From: JBGPJM01 sp041485385
Lineage (GTDB): Bacteria > Planctomycetota > Phycisphaerae > Phycisphaerales > UBA1924
Assembly: GCA_041485385.1 (NCBI GenBank)
Contig: JBGPJM010000002.1
Location: 1-57,725, forward strand
Direction of reading: 5' to 3'
Length of the DNA: 57,725 nt
Notes under the pieces: generated by a model
Seen by the model: only the letters and a program-made list of their open reading frames with translations
The model's database searches: none
Told to the model about the DNA's origin: nothing
Program-made: the position numbers and the translations under genes
Part shown: positions 25,958-35,000 of the stretch, one piece after another
How the letters are laid out: each line of letters begins with the position of its first letter
Position numbering within the stretch: position 1 is the stretch's first letter

Positions 25958-27088
25958 ATGCCGCTGAAGACGGTGTACAAGGCGCAGATCGACTACCTGC
26001 AGATCCTCGACGAGGAGGGCCGGCTGGACGAGAAGCTGGCACGGGACACGTTGACGGATGAGCAGGTGCTGTTCCTGTACCAGCAGATGCTGACGGGGCG
26101 TTGCCTGGACGAGATCGCATTCAAGCTGCAGCGGTCGGGGCGCATGCACACGTACCCGCAGAACAAGGGGCAGGAGGCGGCGGCGCTGGGGTCGGGGTTC
26201 GCGATGAGGAAGGGGATCGATTTTCTGGTGCCGTGCTACCGGGAGAACGCGGCGCTGTTCCTGCACGGGCTGCCGATGAAGAACGTCCTGATCTACTGGG
26301 CAGGGGACGAGCGGGGGAACATCATCCCCGAGGGCGTGCAGGTAGCACCAATCGCGGTGCCGATCGGCACGCAGATGCTGCACGCGACGGGGATCGCCTG
26401 GGCCTACAAGCTCCGGAAGGAGGACCGGGTCGTCATCACGTACTTCGGGGACGGGGCGACCAGCGAGGGAGACTTCCACGAGGCGATGAACTTCGCGACG
26501 ACGTTCAACGTGCCGTGCATTTTCTTCTGCCAGAACAACCACTGGGCGATCAGCGTGCCGCGGGAGCAGCAGACGGCCAGCGAAACGGTGGCGCAGAAGG
26601 GGCTTGCGTACGGGGCGCAGTGCATCCAGGTGGACGGGAACGATCTGTTCGCGGTGTACAAGGCGACGCTGGTCGCGCGGGAGCGGGCACGGGCGGGCGG
26701 GGGCGTGACGCTGATCGAAGCGATCACGTACCGGCTGGGAGACCACACGACGGCGGACGATGCGCGCCGGTACCGCGAGACGGAAGAGGTCGAGGTCTGG
26801 AAGGCCAAGGACCCGCTGATCCGCACGCGGAAGTACCTCCAAGGCAAGGGGTTGTGGGACGATGCCCGCCAAGGCGCGGCGGAGGAGCAGGCCAAGGCGA
26901 TCGTGGACCGGGTCGTCGACGAGGTGCTGAACATCCCGGCGCCGAGCCCGAGCGAGTTCTTCGATCACATGTATTCGGAGATCCCGGAGGAGCTGCGCCG
27001 GCAGCGCGACACGATGCGGACGAGCTCCCTAGGCCAGGATCCGGGGCAGATGGGGCTGGGGTACCGGCAGCAGGGGAGCCTGGCCTGA
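25958..27088 (+). CDS. pdhA: Pyruvate (2-oxoacid) dehydrogenase E1 component, alpha subunit
   Basis: A 376-residue thiamine-diphosphate subunit that decarboxylates a 2-oxoacid and passes the acyl group to lipoyl-E2. The ThDP/Mg motif is GDGATSEGDFHEAMNFA ending in CQNNHWAIS. Upstream are RMHTYPQNKGQEA and the PCYRENAAL region, and downstream is the phosphorylation-loop equivalent YRLGDHTTADDARRYR. It is of the heterotetrameric type (alpha2beta2), as in Gram-positive and branched-chain enzymes, not the homodimeric AceE type. GGAG lies 7 nt before the ATG and TATAAT further upstream. E1 beta follows after 36 bp and E2 after that. Branched-chain 2-oxoacid dehydrogenase is the alternative reading; the position next to GAPDH favours pyruvate. 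Confidence 0.9.
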   Translation: MPLKTVYKAQIDYLQILDEEGRLDEKLARDTLTDEQVLFLYQQMLTGRCLDEIAFKLQRSGRMHTYPQNKGQEAAALGSGFAMRKGIDFLVPCYRENAALFLHGLPMKNVLIYWAGDERGNIIPEGVQVAPIAVPIGTQMLHATGIAWAYKLRKEDRVVITYFGDGATSEGDFHEAMNFATTFNVPCIFFCQNNHWAISVPREQQTASETVAQKGLAYGAQCIQVDGNDLFAVYKATLVARERARAGGGVTLIEAITYRLGDHTTADDARRYRETEEVEVWKAKDPLIRTRKYLQGKGLWDDARQGAAEEQAKAIVDRVVDEVLNIPAPSPSEFFDHMYSEIPEELRRQRDTMRTSSLGQDPGQMGLGYRQQGSLA

Positions 27089-27124
27089 GTCATCGCACGG
27101 CAACCTTGAGGACAACGCACGACC

Positions 27125-28099
27125 ATGGCCAGCCTCACACTCGCACAAGCAATCAATCTCGCCCTCCAGCAGGAGATGGAGGCCGATCCGCGCGTGATCT
27201 GTCTCGGCGAGGACGTCGGGCTCAACGGCGGGGTCTTCCGGATCACCGAGGGCCTGCAGAAGCGGTTCGGGCCCGACCGGGTCATCGACACGCCGCTGGC
27301 CGAGTCCGGGATCATCGGCACCTCGATCGGCCTGGCGATGGCGGGGATGCGCCCGGTGCCGGAGATCCAGTTCGAAGGGTTCATGGGGCCGGCGTACGAC
27401 CAACTCACCAACCACGCGGCCCGGTTCCGCACGCGGACGCGCGGGACGATCACGATCCCGATGACGGTGCGGGTGCCGGTGGGCGGAGGGATCCACGCTC
27501 CCGAGTTCCACTCGGATTCGCCGGAAGCGATCTACACGCACAACCCGGGGCTGAAGGTCGTCATGCCGTCCACACCGTACGACGCCAAGGGGCTGCTGGT
27601 CGCGGCGATACGCGATCCGGACCCGGTGATCTTCTTTGAGCCCAAGCGCGTGTACCGCTCGTTCCGCGAGGAGGTTCCGGAGGACGAGTACACGATCCCG
27701 ATCGGCAAGGCCAAGATGGTGGCGGAGGGGACGGACTTGACGGTGGTGACATGGGGCGCGAGCGTCTTCCAGTGTCTGGAGGCCCTCGACCATCTGGCGG
27801 AGGACGTCTCGGTGGAGCTGCTCGACCTGCGGACGATCAACCCGATGGACGTCGATGTGATCACGCGATCCGTGGAGAAGACCGGGCGGTGCGTGGTCGT
27901 CCAAGAGGCGCCGCGGCTGTGCAGCATGGCCAGCGAGATCGCCGCGCTGATCCAGGAGCGGTGCTTCCTGCACCTGGAGGCGCCGGTGCAGCGGGTGACG
28001 GGCTTTGACACGGTGATGCCGTACGCGAAACTCGAGCTGGACTACCTGCCGGATGCGAAGCGGATCGGGGAGGCGATCGAGCAGTGCCTGGCCTATTGA
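27125..28099 (+). CDS. pdhB: Pyruvate (2-oxoacid) dehydrogenase E1 component, beta subunit
   Basis: A 324-residue transketolase-like subunit that pairs with E1 alpha. Characteristic segments are LGEDVGLNGGVFRITEGL with the following DTPLAESGIIGTSIGLA, the PVGGGIHAPEFHSDSPEA active-site loop, VVMPSTPYDAKGLL, and the C-terminal LRTINPMDVD. Full length for the family. It lies 36 bp after pdhA, with GAGGA before the ATG, and 42 bp before the E2 gene, so the three form one operon. The complex has no E3 gene here. Confidence 0.93.
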   Translation: MASLTLAQAINLALQQEMEADPRVICLGEDVGLNGGVFRITEGLQKRFGPDRVIDTPLAESGIIGTSIGLAMAGMRPVPEIQFEGFMGPAYDQLTNHAARFRTRTRGTITIPMTVRVPVGGGIHAPEFHSDSPEAIYTHNPGLKVVMPSTPYDAKGLLVAAIRDPDPVIFFEPKRVYRSFREEVPEDEYTIPIGKAKMVAEGTDLTVVTWGASVFQCLEALDHLAEDVSVELLDLRTINPMDVDVITRSVEKTGRCVVVQEAPRLCSMASEIAALIQERCFLHLEAPVQRVTGFDTVMPYAKLELDYLPDAKRIGEAIEQCLAY

Positions 28100-28141
28100 T
28101 ACGACGGGGTAGCGACGCCGGATGACCGAAGAGGACTCGCG

Positions 28142-29569
28142 ATGGCTCACGGCAAGACACCTTCCGATCCCAACGACTTCATCCTCCCCGACCTCGGCGA
28201 GGGCGTGCACGAGGCCGAGCTGCTCAAGTGGCGGGTGGAGGTCGGTCAGGCGGTGAACGAGCACGACATTCTCGCCGACATGGAGACCGACAAGGCGGTT
28301 GTCGAGGTGCCCAGCCCACGCTCGGGCGTCATCGCCAAACTGCACGGGGAGCCAGGTGAGATTCTAAAGGTCGGGAATCCACTGGTGAGCTATGCGGGGA
28401 CGGGCGAGGATACCGCCCAAGGACCTGCCGGCGCGGCGGCGAGCGAGTCCGCCGGCGCATCCAGCAACGGAAAGCACGTTGCATCCGGGCGTGGTGCGAG
28501 CGAGGAGGCCGGCGAGGACCGGGAGGATGCGGGGACGGTCGTGGGGTCCGTGGGGGGCTCGCTGGCGGGCGTCACGGCCGAGGCGGGGAAGGTGCTGGCG
28601 ACGCCGGCAGTCAGGCGATTGGCGCGCGACCTGGGTGTCGAGATCTCGGTCGTGCGGGGGACGGGAATCGGCGGGAGGGTGATGGAAAAGGACGTGCGCG
28701 CGGCGGCGGGAGACGGGGCGGTGGAAGCCAAGCCGACGGCGCGCCAGCCGGTGCGGGTGCCGCCGCCGGTCCGGCCCGTTGCGCCCACATCGCCTTCCGT
28801 GTCCTCGGCCAGGTCAACCAGCAGCATGCCCGCCCCACGCCCCGCGCCGTCGATCCCGCCCGGCCAGGAAACGGCTCGCATCCCCTTCCGCGGCGTGCGT
28901 CGCACGATCGCCAACCGGCTCCGCGAGTCGGTCAACCAGGCGGTGCACTTCAACGTCATGGACGAGGTGGATGCCTCGGAGCTGGACGGGCTGCGGCGAA
29001 AGCTCGCGGCGGCGTCGGGGGAGAAGGTCTCGTTCCTGCCGTTCGTCGCCAGCGCGATCTGCCGCGTGCTGACGACCGAGCAGTTCCGGTCGCTGAACGC
29101 CCGGGTGGACGACCCGGCGGAGGAGATCGTCCAGCACCGCGCCGTGCACCTGGGCATCGCCACCGACACCGACAGCGGGCTGATGGTGCCGGTGATCCGG
29201 GACTGCGACGCGCTGGGTGTTCTGGAGATCGGGCGACAGATCGCGGCCGTCGCCGCCTCCGCCCGCGACCGATCCATCCCGCGCGAGAATCTTCTCGGAT
29301 CGACCTTCACCATCAGCAACGTCGGCTCGCACGCCGGGCGGTTCGCCACGCCGATCATCAACTACCCGGAGGTCGGCATCCTCGCGGTGGGCCGGGCCCG
29401 CCAGGCGCCCGTTGTCCGCGACGGGGGGATCTTCGTCGGCAGCCTGCTGCCGCTTACCCTGGCGTGCGACCATCGTGTCGTCGATGGCGCGACCGCGGCG
29501 CTCGCGCTGGCGGAGATCATCCGGCTCCTGCAGGACCCTGAGCACCTGCTTGGCCCGGCCCGCGCATAG
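28142..29569 (+). CDS. pdhC: Dihydrolipoamide acyltransferase (E2) of the pyruvate dehydrogenase complex
   Basis: A 475-residue E2. One N-terminal lipoyl domain (residues about 12-90) carries the lipoylated Lys51 in METDKAVVEVP. After an acidic Gly/Ser/Ala linker, a peripheral-subunit-binding domain (about 145-182, TPAVRRLARDLGVEI and the GTGIGGRV turn) holds E1 or E3. A second, Pro-rich linker leads to the catalytic acyltransferase domain (about 245-475) with the HRVVDG active site near the end. GAGGA precedes the ATG. It closes the pdhA-pdhB-pdhC operon and ends 64 bp before gap. Because a second E2 with the other dehydrogenase lies at 42244-43539, this one is assigned to pyruvate by its neighbours, not by sequence specificity. 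Confidence 0.9.
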   Translation: MAHGKTPSDPNDFILPDLGEGVHEAELLKWRVEVGQAVNEHDILADMETDKAVVEVPSPRSGVIAKLHGEPGEILKVGNPLVSYAGTGEDTAQGPAGAAASESAGASSNGKHVASGRGASEEAGEDREDAGTVVGSVGGSLAGVTAEAGKVLATPAVRRLARDLGVEISVVRGTGIGGRVMEKDVRAAAGDGAVEAKPTARQPVRVPPPVRPVAPTSPSVSSARSTSSMPAPRPAPSIPPGQETARIPFRGVRRTIANRLRESVNQAVHFNVMDEVDASELDGLRRKLAAASGEKVSFLPFVASAICRVLTTEQFRSLNARVDDPAEEIVQHRAVHLGIATDTDSGLMVPVIRDCDALGVLEIGRQIAAVAASARDRSIPRENLLGSTFTISNVGSHAGRFATPIINYPEVGILAVGRARQAPVVRDGGIFVGSLLPLTLACDHRVVDGATAALALAEIIRLLQDPEHLLGPARA

Positions 29570-29633
29570 CCACCGTGATTGAAAACCCCCCCGCGCCGTT
29601 CTACCGTGCGCCCCTGTCACGAAAGGTCTTCCC

Positions 29634-30671
29634 ATGGCCATCCGCGTCGGCATCAACGGTTTCGGTCGCATCGGTCGCCTGTTCTACCGCATCGGCATCG
29701 AGCAGTCCTCCGGCGGCGGCGGCATCGAGTTCGTCGCCGTCAACGACCTCGTTCCGGCCGACAACCTGGCGTACCTGCTGAAGTACGACACCATGCACCG
29801 CAGGCTGCACGGCACGATCTCGGCGACCGAGAGCTCTTTCACCGTCAACGGCAAGGCCACGCGTACGTTCGCCGAGAAGGATCCCGCCCGGCTCCCGTGG
29901 AAGGACCTGGGTGTCGAGTACGTGCTCGAGTCCACCGGGCTGTTCACCGAGTTCGAGAAGGCGAGCCTGCACCTGCAGGCCGGGGCCAGGCGGGTGCTGA
30001 TCTCCGCCCCGACCAAGAGCGATCCCGCACAGGTCCCCACGTTCTGCCACAAGGTCAACTGCGGAAAGTATGACCCCGCCCAGCACAAGATCATCTCCAA
30101 CGCCTCGTGCACGACCAACTGCCTCGCCCCGGTCGCCAAGGTGGTCAACGACGAGTTCGGCCTCGAAGAAGGTCTGATGACCACGATCCACGCCGTCACG
30201 GCCACGCAGCCCACGCAGGACGGCCCCTCCAAGAAGGACTGGCGGGGAGGGCGCAACGCCTACCAGAACATCATCCCCGCCTCCACCGGAGCCGCCAAGG
30301 CGGCCGCCCTGGTCATCCCCGAGCTCAAGGGCAGGCTCACCGGCATGTCGTTCCGCGTGCCGACGGCCGATGTCTCGTGCGTGGACCTGACGTTCCGCAC
30401 GAAAAGGGAGACGACGCTGGAGGCCATCAACGCCGCGATGAGGAACGCCACGGAGGGCAAGATGCACGGCGTCCTGGCCTATACCGACGAGGAGGTGGTC
30501 TCCAGCGACTTCATCGGTGACCGGCATTCCTCGATCTTCGACGCCAAGGCGGGCATCCAGCTCAACAGCCGCTTCTTCAAGGTCGTCGCCTGGTACGACA
30601 ACGAGGCCGGCTACGCCGCCCGTTGCGTGGACATGATCCGGCTGATGGCGGAGAAGGATGGCGTCCGCTGA
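29634..30671 (+). CDS. gap: Glyceraldehyde-3-phosphate dehydrogenase
   Basis: A 345-residue type I GAPDH of glycolysis/gluconeogenesis. The N-terminal NAD loop is VGINGFGRIGRL, the catalytic Cys159 sits in SNASCTTNCLAP, and the catalytic His is in TTIHAVTATQ. The SSDFIGD and WYDNEAGYA segments complete the signature. Full length. An AAAGG ribosome-binding site lies 7 nt before the ATG. The gene follows pdhC after 64 bp and converges on the TSCPD gene with 38 bp between stop codons. That gap holds an imperfect inverted repeat, too weak to call a terminator. Confidence 0.97.
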   Translation: MAIRVGINGFGRIGRLFYRIGIEQSSGGGGIEFVAVNDLVPADNLAYLLKYDTMHRRLHGTISATESSFTVNGKATRTFAEKDPARLPWKDLGVEYVLESTGLFTEFEKASLHLQAGARRVLISAPTKSDPAQVPTFCHKVNCGKYDPAQHKIISNASCTTNCLAPVAKVVNDEFGLEEGLMTTIHAVTATQPTQDGPSKKDWRGGRNAYQNIIPASTGAAKAAALVIPELKGRLTGMSFRVPTADVSCVDLTFRTKRETTLEAINAAMRNATEGKMHGVLAYTDEEVVSSDFIGDRHSSIFDAKAGIQLNSRFFKVVAWYDNEAGYAARCVDMIRLMAEKDGVR

Positions 30672-30709
30672 GGGCGGAAACCGGCACTCCCCTCTCTCCG
30701 GCGTTTCCT

Positions 30710-31120
30710 CTACCGTCCTGTCACACCGAAGTTCAGCTCCAGGAACCGCGCGACATAGTCGACGATGCTCTGCGCCTCGGGGATCTCCGGGTTGGCCGTC
30801 GGCCCCATGGGCTCGAACCGCATCCCCTTGAACCGGACCACGGCCTCCTCGAGGCTCAACCCGTACTGCAGCGCGATCGAGAACGCGCGGCAGAAGGCCT
30901 GGCACATGCCCGACATCGTCGAGCCTTCCTTGGACATCTTGATGAAGATCTCCCCCGGTCTTCCGTCCGGGTGCAGGCCCACAGTCAGGTACCCCTCGTG
31001 ATTGCCTATGCAGAACTTGTGGGTGAGGGAAGACCGTGTCTCCGGCAATACATGGCGCGTGGAACCGGGGTAAGCGCCGGGGATCACATGGGGGTCGGGG
31101 AGCGTCATCGATGCCAGCAT
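30710..31120 (-). CDS. TSCPD-domain protein, like the C-terminal domain of B12-dependent ribonucleotide reductase (NrdJb-like)
   Basis: A 136-residue protein. Residues about 30-130 match the TSCPD domain that closes adenosylcobalamin-dependent ribonucleotide reductases: HKFCIGNHEGYLTVG, then RPGEIFIKMSKEGST, ALQYGLSLEEAV and RFEPMGPT, ending in AQSIVDYVARFLEL. In some bacteria, such as Pseudomonas, this part is encoded separately as NrdJb. No catalytic reductase domain is adjacent, so it is either a split-off subunit whose partner is elsewhere or a free-standing relative. Only scattered cysteines are seen, not a paired C-terminal CxxC. I chose the ATG at 31120, with GGAGG 10 nt upstream; 31108 and an upstream TTG are alternatives. 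It converges on gap. Confidence 0.82.
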   Translation of the reverse strand: MLASMTLPDPHVIPGAYPGSTRHVLPETRSSLTHKFCIGNHEGYLTVGLHPDGRPGEIFIKMSKEGSTMSGMCQAFCRAFSIALQYGLSLEEAVVRFKGMRFEPMGPTANPEIPEAQSIVDYVARFLELNFGVTGR

Positions 31121-31450
31121 AGGAGCGAATCCTCCGCGACTCTGTCGAGCCGGCCCGCTCGACTGCTCTGTCACCTCGTCCTGGAGCGCGACCACACGCA
31201 AAAAAGTCCCAGCCGGGCCATCGCAGGACCGGTCGTTCTGGTGACTGGAATGGGTATCGGACGCCCTCGATCAGCAGCCGCACAATATCTGGGGGGATGG
31301 CTGCGTGCAAGTCCCAACAGACGGGTGTACCGGCCGGATGACCAGAGCCAGCCCCCCCCCCACGATGCGGGAGCGATGCTCCCGTTCGGCCCGAGCCGAC
31401 ACGACATCATCGCCCAGCGAGGATCCGCCCGATACACTTGGTGAGTCAGC
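31121..31450. other. Gap between the TSCPD gene and a small exported protein gene
   Basis: About 330 bp without a convincing gene. It holds a C10 run at 31352-31361 and, near its right end, a -10-like TACACT at 31433-31438, 12 nt before the next ATG. Open frames here are Pro/Arg-rich and lack similarity. Confidence 0.5.
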
Positions 31451-31837
31451 ATGGCTAACGCCCGAATCGGCAAACACGACCGTCCCCACGCCCGGCTTGC
31501 CGGGATGAGCGGGATCTCCATGCTGCTGCTGGTCACGCTGGTAGTTTCGGGCACGCCCGCGCTCGCCGCCTCTCGCCCATCCGGCCCCGTCTCGCTCCCT
31601 AGCGCACCGCCGGCACAGAGGGCGTTGGTCGGACGGGTTTCCAACTCGCTTGCCCTGGTAGCGCGTCGGTCGATCTCGCTCACGACTGTCCGGCCCTACG
31701 CCACGTCAACTGCCCACCCGACCGATCGCCATCCCGGAGGGGCGCCGATCCCCCACGCCCAGGTGCAGGGCGGCTCGCTCGTTTCGCATGTGCGAGCCGC
31801 GCTGCTGGATCTGCCGCCCCCGTGCGCGGCGGCCTGA
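31451..31837 (+). CDS. Small exported protein of unknown function
   Basis: A 128-residue frame. The N-terminus has basic residues, then a hydrophobic run (ISMLLLVTLVVSG) and an Ala-X-Ala-like end (TPALAAS), which looks like a real signal peptide. The remainder is Pro/Ser/Ala/His-rich low-complexity sequence with no recognisable domain and only the two terminal residues before the stop as notable (Ala-Ala after Cys). TACACT ends 12 nt before the ATG, and no Shine-Dalgarno is visible. secA starts about 200 bp downstream. The frame could be spurious in this GC-rich sequence; the signal peptide and promoter-like hexamer are the only arguments for it. Confidence 0.45.
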   Translation: MANARIGKHDRPHARLAGMSGISMLLLVTLVVSGTPALAASRPSGPVSLPSAPPAQRALVGRVSNSLALVARRSISLTTVRPYATSTAHPTDRHPGGAPIPHAQVQGGSLVSHVRAALLDLPPPCAAA

Positions 31838-32036
31838 TCTTTCCGGCGTTCTCAACTTCCTCCCAAACCCAGTGTTTCCGGACCGGCGCGCCGCGTGAAC
31901 CCTCCTGCATGGGCCGGCGGGGCGTCCGAGTGCCCGGCCCTCTCTCCCAATCACGCAGTGTTCGCTGCGTCGTCGCGCGGCGAACCCAGCGGCGATTCGT
32001 TCCGGCAACCCGTTCATCGCCTCGATCCGAGTACCC

Positions 32037-35000
32037 ATGGCCAAATCATCGACCAACCAGGGCATCCCCGTCATCGGCCCGATCCTGAACCGGATCATCG
32101 GCACACGCAACGAGCGTTTCGTGAAGAAGTACACGATGCGCGTCAACGCGATCAACGGCCTTGAGCCCGAGGTCGTCAGGCTCACCGACCAGCAGATCCG
32201 CGAGAAGCTCGCGGAGTTCCGCGACAGGATCGACAAGGGAACCCCCTCGGGCGACCTGCTCGTCGAGAGCTTCGCCGTGGCGCGAGAGGCGATGGACCGC
32301 GCCGTCGGCATCCGCAACGTCTTCAACCCGTCCAACAGCTTCGACCCGTCGCAGCTTCCCGCGCCCGCCCGGGAGCTGTACGCGCAGACCAAGGCGCAGA
32401 TGGACGCCGCGCCGATTCTCCTGCCGCGCACGCTCGCCGCCGCGCCGCCGACTCCCCCCGCGGGCACCCCGGCGCCGGTCCCCGATCTCGACGACCGCTT
32501 CCTGGGCGGCACCGAGCCCATCCCCGGCTGGCAGCAGCTCGATGTCCCCGTAGATCTGTACGAGGCTGTCAAGGCGCTGTTCCCGGAGAGCCGCCCGCCG
32601 TTCCGTGCCCGGCCGTTCGACGTGCAGCTCATCGGCGGCATGGTGCTCTACCAGGGCAAGATCGCCGAGATGAAGACCGGTGAGGGCAAGACGATCGTCG
32701 CCCCGCTGGCCTGTTACCTTGCCGCGATCGAGCACATGAAGGTCCACGTCGTGACCGTCAACGACTACCTCGTGCAGCGTGACCGCGACTGGACGTTCCC
32801 GTTCTTCCGTGCGCTGGGGCTGACGGTCGGGGCGATCCACCCGATGCACATGCAGCCCGAGCAGGTGAAGCGGGAGATGTACCGCTGCGACGTTGTGTAC
32901 GGCACGACGGCCGAGTTCGGTTTCGACTACCTGCGCGACAACATGAAACGCTCGGTGGACCAGCAGGTGCAGAAGTTCCGTCAGTTCGCGGTCGTCGACG
33001 AGGTGGACTCCATCCTCATCGACGAGGCCCGCACGCCGCTCATCATCTCCGGCGCGGCCCACGACGATGCGCCCCGCTACGACATGGCCGACGGCCTGGC
33101 CCGGCACCTCGTCGAGAGGCAGAAGCCCTGGCAGGCCGCCGACGACAACGTGCAGGAGTGCATGCGCCTGATCAAGGGCCTGGAGGGCGATATCCGTAAC
33201 GCCCGCGAGAAGGAGAGGATCCCCCCGCTGGAGGCCCAGCTCAAGGAGGCGAAGGCCAGGCTTCCGCAGCTCGAGGCCGACCGGGCCCGCGAGACCCAGT
33301 TCTACGAGGTCGAGCTGGACCGCAAGCAGGCGCACCTGAACCACCAGGGCGTGTCCGAGGCGCAGCGGGCGGCCGGCATCGGGTCGTTCTACGTCGGCGA
33401 GAACATGGACCTCCCGCACCTGCTCGAGCAGGCCCTCCGCGCCCACGTGGTTTACCAGCTCGACCGCGACTACATCGTCGCGCCGACGGAGAACCCTCAC
33501 ACCGGGAAGGTCGAGCCCTCCATCGTCATCGTGGACACCTTCACCGGCCGCCCGATGATCGGGCGTCAGTGGTCCGACGGCCTGCACCAGGCGTGCGAGG
33601 CCAAGGAGGCCGTCCCCGTCCGCCAGGAAACGCAGACCGTCGCCACCGTCACCATCCAGAACTTCTTCAAGATGTACAAGCGCCTTGCCGGCATGACGGG
33701 CACCGCCGACACCGAGGCGCAGGAGTTCCACGACATCTACCACCTGGACGTGGTCTCCATCCCCACCAACAAGCAGGTTGTCCGGCGCGACTACGACGAC
33801 CTGATGTTCCTGGTCGGCAAGGACAAGTGGTCGCAGATCGTCGACGAGATCAAGACCTTCCACGACGTCGGCCGCCCCGTGCTCGTCGGCACCACCAGCG
33901 TCGAAAAGAGCGAGACCCTCGCCAAGATGCTCGCCGGCCGGCACGGCATCCGGCACGAGGTCCTCAACGCCAAGCAGCACGAGCGGGAGGCCCACATCAT
34001 CGAGAACGCCGGGCAGCTCGGCGCCGTCATGATCGCCACGAACATGGCCGGGCGCGGCACGGACATCAAGCTCGGACGCTGCACCCCCGAGGCCCTGCTG
34101 GACCACTGGCTCAAGCGCGGCCTGTGCTCACGCACGCTGACCGTGGCCGCCGGCGACGACGAGGTCCGCGAGAATGTCTTCCGCAAGATCGGCCCGGCCG
34201 AGCTCGAGATCCCGAAGCGCGAGGCCGAGGAGATGCCGTTTGCGGACCTGGAACTCCGTCTGCTCCGCCACTGGGCCATGAACCACACCTGGCTCAGCCC
34301 CAAGCGGATCGAGACCATGAACCCGGAGGAACTCCGCAAGGCCCTGGACGACGGCGGGCGATTCCTGCTCCACCGGGTCCGCTGGTTCCAGACAATCGAG
34401 GACATGGGCGGCCTGCACGTCATCGGCACCGAGCGGCATGAATCCCGGCGCATCGACAACCAGCTCCGCGGCCGGTCGGGCCGCCAGGGCGACAAGGGCT
34501 CGTCCAGGTTCTACGTCAGCCTCGACGACGACCTGATGAAGCAGTTCGCGGGGCAGACGACGATGAAGGTCCTCTCCACGCTGGGCATGAAGGAGGGCGA
34601 CGCCATCGAGCACCCCATGCTCTCCCGATCGGTCGAGCGGGCCCAGCGCAAGGTCGAGGAGCGCAACTTCCAGTGGCGCAAGAACATCCTCGAGTACGAC
34701 GAGATCATGGAGCACCAGCGCCGCAAGTTCTACGGCCTCCGCCAGCGCGTGCTGGAAGGGCGCGACGTCCGCGGGCTCATCTTCGACTACATCACCGAGT
34801 CCGTCCACGACGCCGTGGGCCTGTACCTCGGGCGGGGCTACGCCGCCGACTGCGCCGCCGAGTACGCCCGCCAGATCATCGACTACCCGATCATCGCCGA
34901 CGGGCTCCGCGGGCGTTCCGTGGACGACATGATCAAGCGCATCCGCGTCGACGCCAAGCAGGAGGCCCGGGCGATGATCGCCGTCACGATCGGCGAGTAC

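Noticed and set aside
30672..30709. Possible bidirectional terminator between gap and the TSCPD gene
   Set aside because: The inverted repeat is imperfect with a two-base bulge and short, so I could not support it.
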